Positions 1 through 5,900 of a stretch of 6,586 bases of DNA are shown piece after piece. Made by a program: the position numbers and the translations under genes. The notes below the pieces were generated by a model, which was given only the letters and a program-made list of their open reading frames with translations, did no database searches and had not been told where the DNA came from. The first letter of the stretch is position 1. The number at the start of each line of letters is the position of its first letter. Source of the DNA: Flavobacteriaceae bacterium TMED48 (lineage in GTDB: Bacteria; Bacteroidota; Bacteroidia; Flavobacteriales; Flavobacteriaceae); the NCBI GenBank assembly GCA_002167945.1, contig NHDB01000055.1, positions 7,427 to 14,012 on the forward strand. Reading direction: 5' to 3'.

Positions 1-21
1 CTGTGTCTTTAATTTTGAATT

Positions 22-1980
22 ATGAAAAAATTTTTATTTCTTTTTGTTTTATTAACAAATCAACTCTTTTCTAATATCTATCCCATTGATAATTGGGCAG
101 TCGATGACGCTATGTCAGGCGTTGATATATCTAATGATGGTAAATACATTTCTTTTATGCAAAAACTATCAAAGGAATCAGATCCTGTATTAAAAATATT
201 TAAGAGTGATGACTTATCTGCTGATCCATATATTCTCGGTGGTGAGACATTAGAAATTATTCAGTCCTCTTGGGTGGGCAATGAATCTATAGTTGTAGTC
301 TTTAGAGGTAAAGCAAGAGATCAGATTGAAGGGTTCAATAGAGGTATCTATGAATACAGAGTTGCTTTGTTCAATATGGAAACCAAAGACTTTAAAAAGC
401 TTGACGATAGAGGGTTGGGTACAACTGGTGCATCTTTCTCTATTGGACTTCAAGGAATTTTACCAAATGAAGACGACTATGTTCTCATTTCATATAGAGA
501 GTTCAGAAGAAACTCATCATTTAAACCTACTAGATACTATAAATATAACTTAAAAACTGGAAAAAAGAGTCTTGTATTAAAGGGTAGAGAAAATATTTAT
601 GGAGTTGTATTTGATACCAATGGTAATCCTAGAGAAGCTGGCGGATTCGATATCTCATCAGGTGAGTTCATAGATTATTATAGAGATCCTGGCGATAAAT
701 CCTGGCGTGAGATTTATAGGTCTAGTGAAAATAGCTTTGAATCTTTTTCGCTAATATCATATCCAGAAGAAGGCTCCTCTGTAGCTTTTGTGCTGGCAAC
801 TAACGGTCAAGATAAAAGAGCATTATGGACATATGATATTGATAAAAAAGTATTTTTAGAAAAAATCTATGAGGACAAAGAAGCTGACTTGAGTGGGGGT
901 GTTTATCACTACGACTCATTTAATCATCCTGGAGAATTAATTGGAATAAGAACATCCAAAGCAAAACCAAAAAATATTTACTTTGGATCAGCACTTGCAA
1001 ACCAAGCAAAAGCTGCTCAAGAGCAAATCGCTGGCGTTATACCAAATTCGTATCTGTCTTATATATCAGCAATATCCAAGGACTCTAGTTCTATGGTTAT
1101 TTATAATGTTGGGCCAAAAGACCCGGGCTCCTATTATTTGCTTAAAAACGGAGAGATTAAATTTATTGGCTCAAAAAGACCATCTTTTAAACCTGAAGAC
1201 TTGGCTGATGTTAAATATCTAAAATACAAATCTAGAGATGGCAGAACAATTCCTGCATATGTGACTGTTCCAAAAGGGAAAGGACCATATCCATTAATAG
1301 TAATGCCACATGGCGGCCCTTTTGTCTCTGAAACAGTTGTTTGGGATACCTGGTCGCAACTACTGGCCAGTTTTGGTTATATGGTTATTCAGCCACAATA
1401 CCGTGGGTCTACCGGTTATGGAATTGATCATTATACAAGCGCTTTTGTTGATGGAGGTGAAGGCGGTTATAAGATGCAAGATGATAAGGATGATGGCGTA
1501 AGGTTCTTAATTGATAGCGGCCTTGTAGACAAAGATAGAGTTGCTATGTTTGGTTGGTCTTATGGTGGATATGCTGCTTTAGTTGCAGCCTCGAGAGAAG
1601 ATCAATTGTATCAATGTGTTGTATCAGGAGCGCCGGTTGCAAAAAACACCATGCAGTTAAATTACTACAGAACTCAATTGAGAGGAACTGGGAAACTTTC
1701 TCAGGAGAAATATTGGTTAGAAAGTATTTCACCAATTAATGAAGTTGAAAAGGTAAATGTTCCTATATTGCTTATTCACGGAGCTCAAGATCAAAGGGTG
1801 CCAATTACTCATGCATTAGAATATGTTGATAAACTCAAAGAATTTGATAAAGAACATAAGTATATTCAGCTTGAAGGTGCTGATCACTTTAGTAATACCT
1901 TGTTTTACAATCACAAGAAGTTATTTTTTACTGAAATGAGAGATTTTTTACAAAATGATTGTGGGCCAGACGGCTTATAG
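22..1980 (+). CDS. Exported S9 family (prolyl oligopeptidase/DPP IV-like) serine peptidase
   Basis: This is a 652-residue secreted serine peptidase of family S9 (dipeptidyl aminopeptidase/acylaminoacyl peptidase type), predicted to cut short peptides in the periplasm or outside the cell. Residues 1-17 look like a signal peptide (KK, then a Leu/Phe-rich core, possible cleavage after LFS at 15-17), which supports the ATG at 22; no Shine-Dalgarno sequence is visible in the 21 bases before it. Residues about 25-400 should be the beta-propeller; one PD40-like repeat is clear at 35-45 (DISNDGKYISF). The C-terminal alpha/beta hydrolase domain carries HGGP (430-433, oxyanion region), RGSTGYG (461-467), the nucleophile in GWSYGG (Ser513), Asp590 in HGAQDQRVP and His622 in GADHFS. 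The only two cysteines, 532 and 647, lie in this domain and probably form a disulfide. The length is normal for the family. The family and the active site are secure; the exact specificity (dipeptidyl, acyl-aminoacyl or oligopeptidase) is not. It is convergent with tdk. Confidence 0.95.
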   Translation: MKKFLFLFVLLTNQLFSNIYPIDNWAVDDAMSGVDISNDGKYISFMQKLSKESDPVLKIFKSDDLSADPYILGGETLEIIQSSWVGNESIVVVFRGKARDQIEGFNRGIYEYRVALFNMETKDFKKLDDRGLGTTGASFSIGLQGILPNEDDYVLISYREFRRNSSFKPTRYYKYNLKTGKKSLVLKGRENIYGVVFDTNGNPREAGGFDISSGEFIDYYRDPGDKSWREIYRSSENSFESFSLISYPEEGSSVAFVLATNGQDKRALWTYDIDKKVFLEKIYEDKEADLSGGVYHYDSFNHPGELIGIRTSKAKPKNIYFGSALANQAKAAQEQIAGVIPNSYLSYISAISKDSSSMVIYNVGPKDPGSYYLLKNGEIKFIGSKRPSFKPEDLADVKYLKYKSRDGRTIPAYVTVPKGKGPYPLIVMPHGGPFVSETVVWDTWSQLLASFGYMVIQPQYRGSTGYGIDHYTSAFVDGGEGGYKMQDDKDDGVRFLIDSGLVDKDRVAMFGWSYGGYAALVAASREDQLYQCVVSGAPVAKNTMQLNYYRTQLRGTGKLSQEKYWLESISPINEVEKVNVPILLIHGAQDQRVPITHALEYVDKLKEFDKEHKYIQLEGADHFSNTLFYNHKKLFFTEMRDFLQNDCGPDGL

Positions 1981-1982
1981 AA

Positions 1983-2561
1983 TTAAAAAATTTTTGTAAG
2001 TTTTCGAAAGTGTTTTCTGCAAACTGATTTATATAAATCATTGCCTCCAAGCGCAACAACCTTACCGTCTGTTTGAACATTGCCATTGGTATCAACTCTT
2101 ACAACCATAATTGCTTTTTTCGTACACATTGAACAAATAGTCTTAATTTCGTGGAGGTTGTCTGCTATTGCTAGTAGTCTGCTGCTACCTTCAAAAAATT
2201 CACCTAAAAAATTAGTTCTGAGGCCATAACATAAAACAGGTATGTTTAATTTATCTGCAATTTTTGCTAGTTGTTCAATTTGATTTGTTTTCAGAAATTG
2301 AGCCTCATCAATAAAAATAGATTTAATGTTGCTTGTTCTTTTTGATTCAACATAGTCAAAAAAATTAAATGTATTATCTGCTTCGATCGCACCTATTTTA
2401 ATACCTATTCTCGATGACACCTCAGCAATGCTATCCTCTGATACCTTTGGAATGAATACTAAGGTTTCTAAATTATTTTCAATAAAGTTATGGTTAGTCT
2501 GTAAGAGCGCTGTCGACTTGCCAGCATTCATTGTTGAGTAAAAAAAATGAAGTTTTGCCAT
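1983..2561 (-). CDS. tdk: Thymidine kinase
   Basis: Tdk phosphorylates thymidine (and deoxyuridine) with ATP to make dTMP in the cytoplasmic pyrimidine salvage pathway. The 192-residue product aligns from its first residue with the E. coli type (MAKLHFFYSTMNAGKST here, MAQLYFYYSAMNAGKST in E. coli from memory). The P-loop is MNAGKST (11-17), the Walker B/catalytic segment is IDEAQF (84-89) with Glu86 as probable catalytic base, and PVLCYGLRT (108-116) is the conserved core strand. The structural zinc site is complete: Cys143 and Cys146 (CSMC), Cys181 and His184 (CRKH). The lasso region is LGGNDLYKSV (171-180). I chose the ATG at 2561. The reading frame stays open upstream to a TTG at 2579, but that adds six residues absent from the family and uses up most of the gap to the divergent gene. 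Only a GGAA 3 bases before the ATG resembles a ribosome site. The tail is somewhat shorter than in E. coli (205 residues). Confidence 0.96.
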   Translation of the reverse strand: MAKLHFFYSTMNAGKSTALLQTNHNFIENNLETLVFIPKVSEDSIAEVSSRIGIKIGAIEADNTFNFFDYVESKRTSNIKSIFIDEAQFLKTNQIEQLAKIADKLNIPVLCYGLRTNFLGEFFEGSSRLLAIADNLHEIKTICSMCTKKAIMVVRVDTNGNVQTDGKVVALGGNDLYKSVCRKHFRKLTKIF

Positions 2562-2582
2562 ATTTCCATATAATAACAAAGT
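2562..2582. promoter_or_regulatory. Divergent tdk / smr-like promoter region (21 bp)
   Basis: The starts of tdk (2561, minus) and the smr-like gene (2583, plus) are only 21 bases apart, so promoter elements for both must lie here and inside the two coding starts. On the plus strand there is a perfect TATAAT at 2569-2574. By the usual spacing transcription would start near 2581, so the smr-like mRNA would have almost no leader. The hexamer 17 bases upstream of it (2546-2551, AATGAA) is a poor -35. On the minus strand the same bases read TTATTATAT, a possible -10 for tdk. The assignment rests on position and one good hexamer only. Confidence 0.4.
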
Positions 2583-2819
2583 ATGAATGTCATGGAAGAA
2601 AAAGGTATAACCACGTTAGATCTTCATGGTGAAAAACATGAATTTATTTATGACATCGTTTTGGATTTTGTTTTTAGATATCAGTCTAAAATCCCTTTAA
2701 TAATTATATGTGGTAACAGCAATAAAATGATTAATCTGGTTTTAGATTGTTTGAAAAAAAATAATATAAAAAATAATACACCAAGATATGGTATTGTAAG
2801 AGTTGAGGGTTTTAATTGA
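2583..2819 (+). CDS. Small Smr-domain-only protein, function unknown
   Basis: The 78-residue product is essentially a single Smr domain, the fold found at the C-terminus of MutS2 and as stand-alone proteins that bind or cut nucleic acids. Visible signature: LDLHG at 12-16 (the conserved DLHG motif), a following helix (about 19-34), a hydrophobic strand PLIIICG (38-44), then a helix ([12 protein letters not shown], 49-60) and a final strand YGIVRVEG (69-76). The second hallmark, usually HGxG or similar after the strand, reads CGNS (43-46) here, so nuclease activity is doubtful and a binding role is possible. There is no MutS2 ATPase, so this is not a mismatch-repair MutS despite common automatic naming. 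The start is the ATG at 2583 or the one at 2592; neither has a Shine-Dalgarno sequence. Its stop overlaps the gcdH start by four bases, so the two are co-transcribed and probably coupled in translation. The fold assignment is fairly good; the role is unknown. Confidence 0.75.
   Translation: MNVMEEKGITTLDLHGEKHEFIYDIVLDFVFRYQSKIPLIIICGNSNKMINLVLDCLKKNNIKNNTPRYGIVRVEGFN
2805..2809 (+). promoter_or_regulatory. Shine-Dalgarno site for gcdH TTG start
   Basis: GAGGG lies 6 bases before the TTG at 2816, inside the last codons of the smr-like gene. It is one of only two good ribosome sites seen in the window. It supports TTG as the real gcdH start, because the next in-frame ATG (residue 33) would remove conserved N-terminal sequence. 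Confidence 0.7.
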
Positions 2820-3973
2820 GTAAGTTTGATACATTTTTAATAGAAAATCAGTTATCTGATGAGGAATTACTGATTCAAAAAACTGCCAAAGATTATGCCG
2901 AACAATCTTTGATGCCTCGTATACTTGAAGCAAATAGGAATGAAAATTTTGATGAAGAAATATACAAAGAGCTTGGTTCACTTGGTTTATTAGGTCCAAC
3001 TATTAATGGTTACGGATGCGCTGGTGTTAATTATGTATCTTATGGATTAATTGCTAAAGAGTTAGAAAAAGTTGATTCAGGATATAGATCTGCCTTTAGT
3101 GTTCAGTCTTCGCTTGTTATGGCTGCCATTAATGATTTTGGGTCTGAGAATCAAAAAGAACTTTATCTCCCTTTACTAGCTGAAGGAAAAAAGATTGGAT
3201 GTTTTGGGTTGACTGAACCAGATGCAGGGTCAGATCCTGGATCAATGAAAACAACTGCAAAAAAAGTCTCAGATGGTTTTAAATTAAATGGTTCTAAAAC
3301 TTGGATAACAAATGCACCTATTGCAGATATATTCATTATCTGGGCTAAAGATCAGGATGAGGTACTCAGAGGATTTATTCTTGAAAAAAATATGAAAGGA
3401 CTTGAAACACAGATTATCGAAGGTAAATTTGCTCTAAGAGCTTCAGTTACTGGCTCAATCTTTATGAATGATGTTTTTGTTCCAGAATCAAATATTTTAC
3501 CAAATGTTTCAAGCTTTAGAGGACCATTTACATGTTTAAACTATGCTAGGTATGGTATTTCATGGGGTGCTCTAGGTGCGGCTGAATATTGCTTAGAAGC
3601 ATCAATAAATTATGCACAAACCAGAATTCAATTTGGAGAGCCTATAGGTACTAAACAGCTTGTTCAAAAAAAACTTGCTGACATGCATACAGAAATATCC
3701 ATTGGTCTTCAATCATGCCTTGCTGTAGGTAGAAATATGGATGCAAAAGTAAGCACGCCTGAAATGGTATCAATTGTAAAAAGAAATAGTTGCTCTAAAT
3801 CATTAAATATTGCAAGAAATGCTCGTGATATTCATGGCGGTAATGGGATTAGCGACGAATATCATGTTGTAAGACATTTAATGAACTTAGAAGCTGTTAA
3901 TACTTATGAAGGAACTGAAGATGTGCATGGGTTAATTATTGGAAAATATTTAACAGGTCTTTCAGCTTTTTAA
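2816..3973 (+). CDS. gcdH: Glutaryl-CoA dehydrogenase (decarboxylating)
   Basis: This FAD flavoenzyme of the acyl-CoA dehydrogenase family oxidises and decarboxylates glutaryl-CoA to crotonyl-CoA and CO2, passing electrons to ETF, in lysine, hydroxylysine and tryptophan breakdown. The 385 residues follow the human and bacterial GCDH sequence closely along their whole length: [12 protein letters not shown] (32-43), [12 protein letters not shown] (60-71), [17 protein letters not shown] (86-102), [14 protein letters not shown] (128-141), KTWITN (161-166), RIQFG (270-274), [16 protein letters not shown] (339-354), NTYEGTED (362-369). The catalytic base is Glu365 (human Glu370). Glu84 and Tyr364, matching human Glu87 and Tyr369, are present, which points to the decarboxylating form, not the anaerobic non-decarboxylating one. 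Arg91/Ser92 match the substrate-binding Arg94/Ser95. Translation starts at TTG 2816; the four bases TTGA overlap the smr-like stop, and a GAGGG site precedes it. No other lysine-degradation gene or regulator is in view. Confidence 0.96.
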   Translation: MSKFDTFLIENQLSDEELLIQKTAKDYAEQSLMPRILEANRNENFDEEIYKELGSLGLLGPTINGYGCAGVNYVSYGLIAKELEKVDSGYRSAFSVQSSLVMAAINDFGSENQKELYLPLLAEGKKIGCFGLTEPDAGSDPGSMKTTAKKVSDGFKLNGSKTWITNAPIADIFIIWAKDQDEVLRGFILEKNMKGLETQIIEGKFALRASVTGSIFMNDVFVPESNILPNVSSFRGPFTCLNYARYGISWGALGAAEYCLEASINYAQTRIQFGEPIGTKQLVQKKLADMHTEISIGLQSCLAVGRNMDAKVSTPEMVSIVKRNSCSKSLNIARNARDIHGGNGISDEYHVVRHLMNLEAVNTYEGTEDVHGLIIGKYLTGLSAF

Positions 3974-4005
3974 ACTTTAATTAATTTATTTTGTCTATAT
4001 AAGAT
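3974..4005 (+). promoter_or_regulatory. AT-rich gap before the ABC operon, possible weak promoter
   Basis: These 32 bases are almost entirely A and T and contain TATATAAG (3996-4003) immediately before the ATPase start at 4006. They could hold a -10 element (TATATA, 3996-4001, or TATAAG, 3998-4003), but no convincing -35 is present, and a start from TATAAG would fall inside the coding region. There is no hairpin terminator after gcdH and no Shine-Dalgarno sequence before 4006, so read-through from gcdH is also possible. Confidence 0.25.
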
Positions 4006-4683
4006 ATGATCATTAAGACATTAGATCTAAAAAGAAATTTTCAAGTTGGATCAGAAAAAATTCAAGCTTTGAAGGGTATTAATCTATCTATTAACAAGGG
4101 TGAGTTTGTATCAATAATGGGACCATCTGGATCAGGTAAAACTACTTTAATGAATATAATTGGATGTCTTGATACACCATCAAGCGGCAAGTATTTTCTC
4201 AACGAACAACCTATTAATGAAATGAATGACAACCAGCTTGCTAAGATAAGAAATAAAGAAATTGGATTTGTTTTTCAATCATTTCATTTATTAGCTAAAA
4301 ATTCAGCACTAGATAATGTTTTATTACCTATGAAGTATGCTGGAAAAAATTCAGATGAATCCATTGAAAGAGCCAAAGAGGTATTAGATCAAGTGGGTCT
4401 AAGTGATAGAATTAATCACGGGCCAACTGAGCTCTCTGGTGGTCAGCAACAAAGAGTTGCTATAGCGAGAGCATTAGTCAATAAACCAAGTATTCTATTT
4501 GCAGACGAGCCAACTGGTAATCTTGATTCAAAAACTGGAAACTATGTCATGGATTTATTTAAAGAATTAAATAAAAATGGACAAACAATAATCTTAATTA
4601 CTCATGAAGATGATATAGCTCATAAATCAGATAGAATAATTAATATTAAAGATGGCTTAATTGAATCAGATCAAAGGAAATAG
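4006..4683 (+). CDS. MacB/LolD-type ABC transporter ATP-binding protein
   Basis: This is a 225-residue cytoplasmic ATPase subunit that drives the permease encoded two genes downstream. It belongs to the LolD/MacB/FtsE group: Walker A GPSGSGKT (39-46), the group-typical run TTLMNIIGCLDTPSSG (46-61), Q-loop Gln91 in GFVFQSFHLL, signature LSGGQQQR (143-150), Walker B ILFADE (163-168) with catalytic Glu168, D-loop NLDS (172-175) and H-loop His200 in ILITHE. All catalytic motifs are intact and the length is typical for a stand-alone subunit. In E. coli MacB this domain is fused to the membrane domain; here it is a separate gene. LolD and FtsE are close relatives, but the adaptor gene next door favours a MacAB-like exporter. 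No Shine-Dalgarno sequence precedes the ATG. The stop is followed after two bases by the adaptor gene. Confidence 0.95.
   Translation: MIIKTLDLKRNFQVGSEKIQALKGINLSINKGEFVSIMGPSGSGKTTLMNIIGCLDTPSSGKYFLNEQPINEMNDNQLAKIRNKEIGFVFQSFHLLAKNSALDNVLLPMKYAGKNSDESIERAKEVLDQVGLSDRINHGPTELSGGQQQRVAIARALVNKPSILFADEPTGNLDSKTGNYVMDLFKELNKNGQTIILITHEDDIAHKSDRIINIKDGLIESDQRK
4673..4678 (+). promoter_or_regulatory. Shine-Dalgarno site for the MacA-like gene
   Basis: AAAGGA lies 7 bases before the ATG at 4686, overlapping the last codons of the ATPase gene. The good match and spacing fix the adaptor start and indicate coupled translation within the operon. Confidence 0.7.
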
Positions 4684-4685
4684 TT

Positions 4686-5900
4686 ATGAATAAAATTATT
4701 ACTAAACATTCTATTAAAGTTTATATATTATCTTGTACTTTTTTTCTGGTTGCATGTGGCTCAAACAATGAATCAGAAAAAGAAACCACATTTTATAAAA
4801 AAGAGAATGTTATTCAAAATAAACTAGAATTAAGTATAGAAGCTTCAGGAGTAATTGAGGCTATATCTTCAGTGGAAATTAAATCTAAAGCATCTGGCGA
4901 GGTTTTGTTTCTTGGTGCTGAAATAGGAGATATGGTTGAAAAAGGGGCAATATTAGGCCAAATTGATCAAAGAACCCCAAAAAATATTTTAGATCAATCC
5001 AAATCAGACTTAGAGGCAGCAAAAGTTAGATTAAGCAATGCAAAATCTCAATATGATAGAGGTAAAGAATTACATGCAAATGCAAGCATTTCCGACAAAG
5101 ATTTTGAAGATATTCAAGAAAACTATGCACAAGCTAAATCTACTCTAGTTAGAACAGAGGTCTCTTTTGAAAATGCAAAAATTGCTCTAGATGACACTAT
5201 TGTAAGATCACCAGTGAAGGGAACAATAATATCCAGAACTGTAGAGGTTGGCCAAGTAATATCCTCTCCAACATCAGCAGTTGGTGGGGGAACTGTTTTG
5301 ATGACAATGGCAGATCTATCTAAAGTTAGAGTTAGGGCTTTGGTTGATGAAATAGACGTTGGCAAGGTTTCTATTGGACAGGTCGTTTCAATAAAAGTAG
5401 CAGCTTATAGAGACAAAGAATTCTTTGGTACCGTATCTAAAATTGAGCCCAAAGCCATGATTGACCAAAATGTTACAACTTTTCCAGTACTTATAGATAT
5501 CGATAATGATGAAAACTTATTGTTGTTAGGTATGAATACCGATGTGATTATTGAGGTTCTCAACAAAAATGTTTCTATTAGTGTTCCAACGATGTCATTA
5601 AGAACAAGAAAAGATATATATTCAGCAGCTGCAATTTTAAATATTCCAAAAGACTCAGTAGATATATTTCTTCAAGATTTTGTAGAGGGTGAAAATTTTA
5701 ATAAATTTATAGTTATCAAAGATTCAAAAAAAGGTCCAAAACTTACTTGGGTTAAAATTGGATCCGCCGATTTATCATATGTTGAAATCATTAGCGGTTT
5801 AGATATTAATGAAAAAGTATTTATTTTGCCAAGTAAAAGTTTATTTGATTATCAAAAGAGATTTAAAGAAAGAGTTCAGGCATCTTTTAGTTTTGGATAA
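4686..5900 (+). CDS. MacA-like membrane-fusion (HlyD/RND-type periplasmic adaptor) lipoprotein
   Basis: This 404-residue periplasmic adaptor should link the inner-membrane ABC permease to an outer-membrane channel. It begins with a lipoprotein signal: hydrophobic core YILSCTFFLVAC with lipobox LVAC (21-24), lipidated Cys24, and Gly25 at the +2 position. Next come the first half of the biotinyl-lipoyl domain (SVEIKSKASGEVLFLGAEIG, 62-81), an alpha-helical hairpin of about 100-172 rich in Lys, Glu and Ala (DLEAAKVRLSNAKSQYDRG on the way up, ENYAQAKSTLVRTEVSFENA on the way down), the second lipoyl half (IVRSPVKGTIISRTVEVGQV, 172-191), a beta-barrel (about 212-300) and a C-terminal domain (about 341-385, WVKIGSADLSYVEIISGL). 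Residues 308-340 form a loop that looks longer than usual between the last two domains. The hairpin length fits MacA-type rather than long HlyD-type adaptors. Its stop overlaps the permease start by one base. The family is clear; the substrate is unknown. Confidence 0.92.
   Translation: MNKIITKHSIKVYILSCTFFLVACGSNNESEKETTFYKKENVIQNKLELSIEASGVIEAISSVEIKSKASGEVLFLGAEIGDMVEKGAILGQIDQRTPKNILDQSKSDLEAAKVRLSNAKSQYDRGKELHANASISDKDFEDIQENYAQAKSTLVRTEVSFENAKIALDDTIVRSPVKGTIISRTVEVGQVISSPTSAVGGGTVLMTMADLSKVRVRALVDEIDVGKVSIGQVVSIKVAAYRDKEFFGTVSKIEPKAMIDQNVTTFPVLIDIDNDENLLLLGMNTDVIIEVLNKNVSISVPTMSLRTRKDIYSAAAILNIPKDSVDIFLQDFVEGENFNKFIVIKDSKKGPKLTWVKIGSADLSYVEIISGLDINEKVFILPSKSLFDYQKRFKERVQASFSFG

Noticed and set aside
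250..453. Minus-strand reading frame of 67 codons inside the S9 peptidase, plus other short frames in this gene
   Set aside because: No recognisable domain or ribosome site, and the overlapping peptidase frame is clearly real.
1964..1996. Possible terminator: GCC-AGAC-GGC hairpin followed by A/T runs after the S9 peptidase
   Set aside because: The stem has only three Watson-Crick pairs and the T-run is more than 15 bases further on, inside the end of tdk.
2000..2012. Palindrome around TTTCGAAA
   Set aside because: A short palindrome in the tdk coding region with no second copy; expected by chance in AT-rich DNA.
2562..2579. Upstream extension of tdk to a TTG start (six extra residues, MLLYGN)
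   Set aside because: The family begins MA-L-F-Y at the ATG at 2561. The TTG start has no family support and would leave only three bases to the divergent gene.
2583..2819. Naming the small gene as a MutS mismatch-repair protein
   Set aside because: Only the Smr domain is present; there is no MutS ATPase or clamp region.
2742..2999. Minus-strand frame of 85 codons across the smr-like/gcdH junction
   Set aside because: It lies antisense to conserved gcdH N-terminal sequence, its composition does not look protein-like, and no family match is apparent.
5123..5365. Minus-strand frame of 80 codons inside the MacA-like gene
   Set aside because: It is antisense to the conserved hairpin and lipoyl motifs; an open frame by chance.
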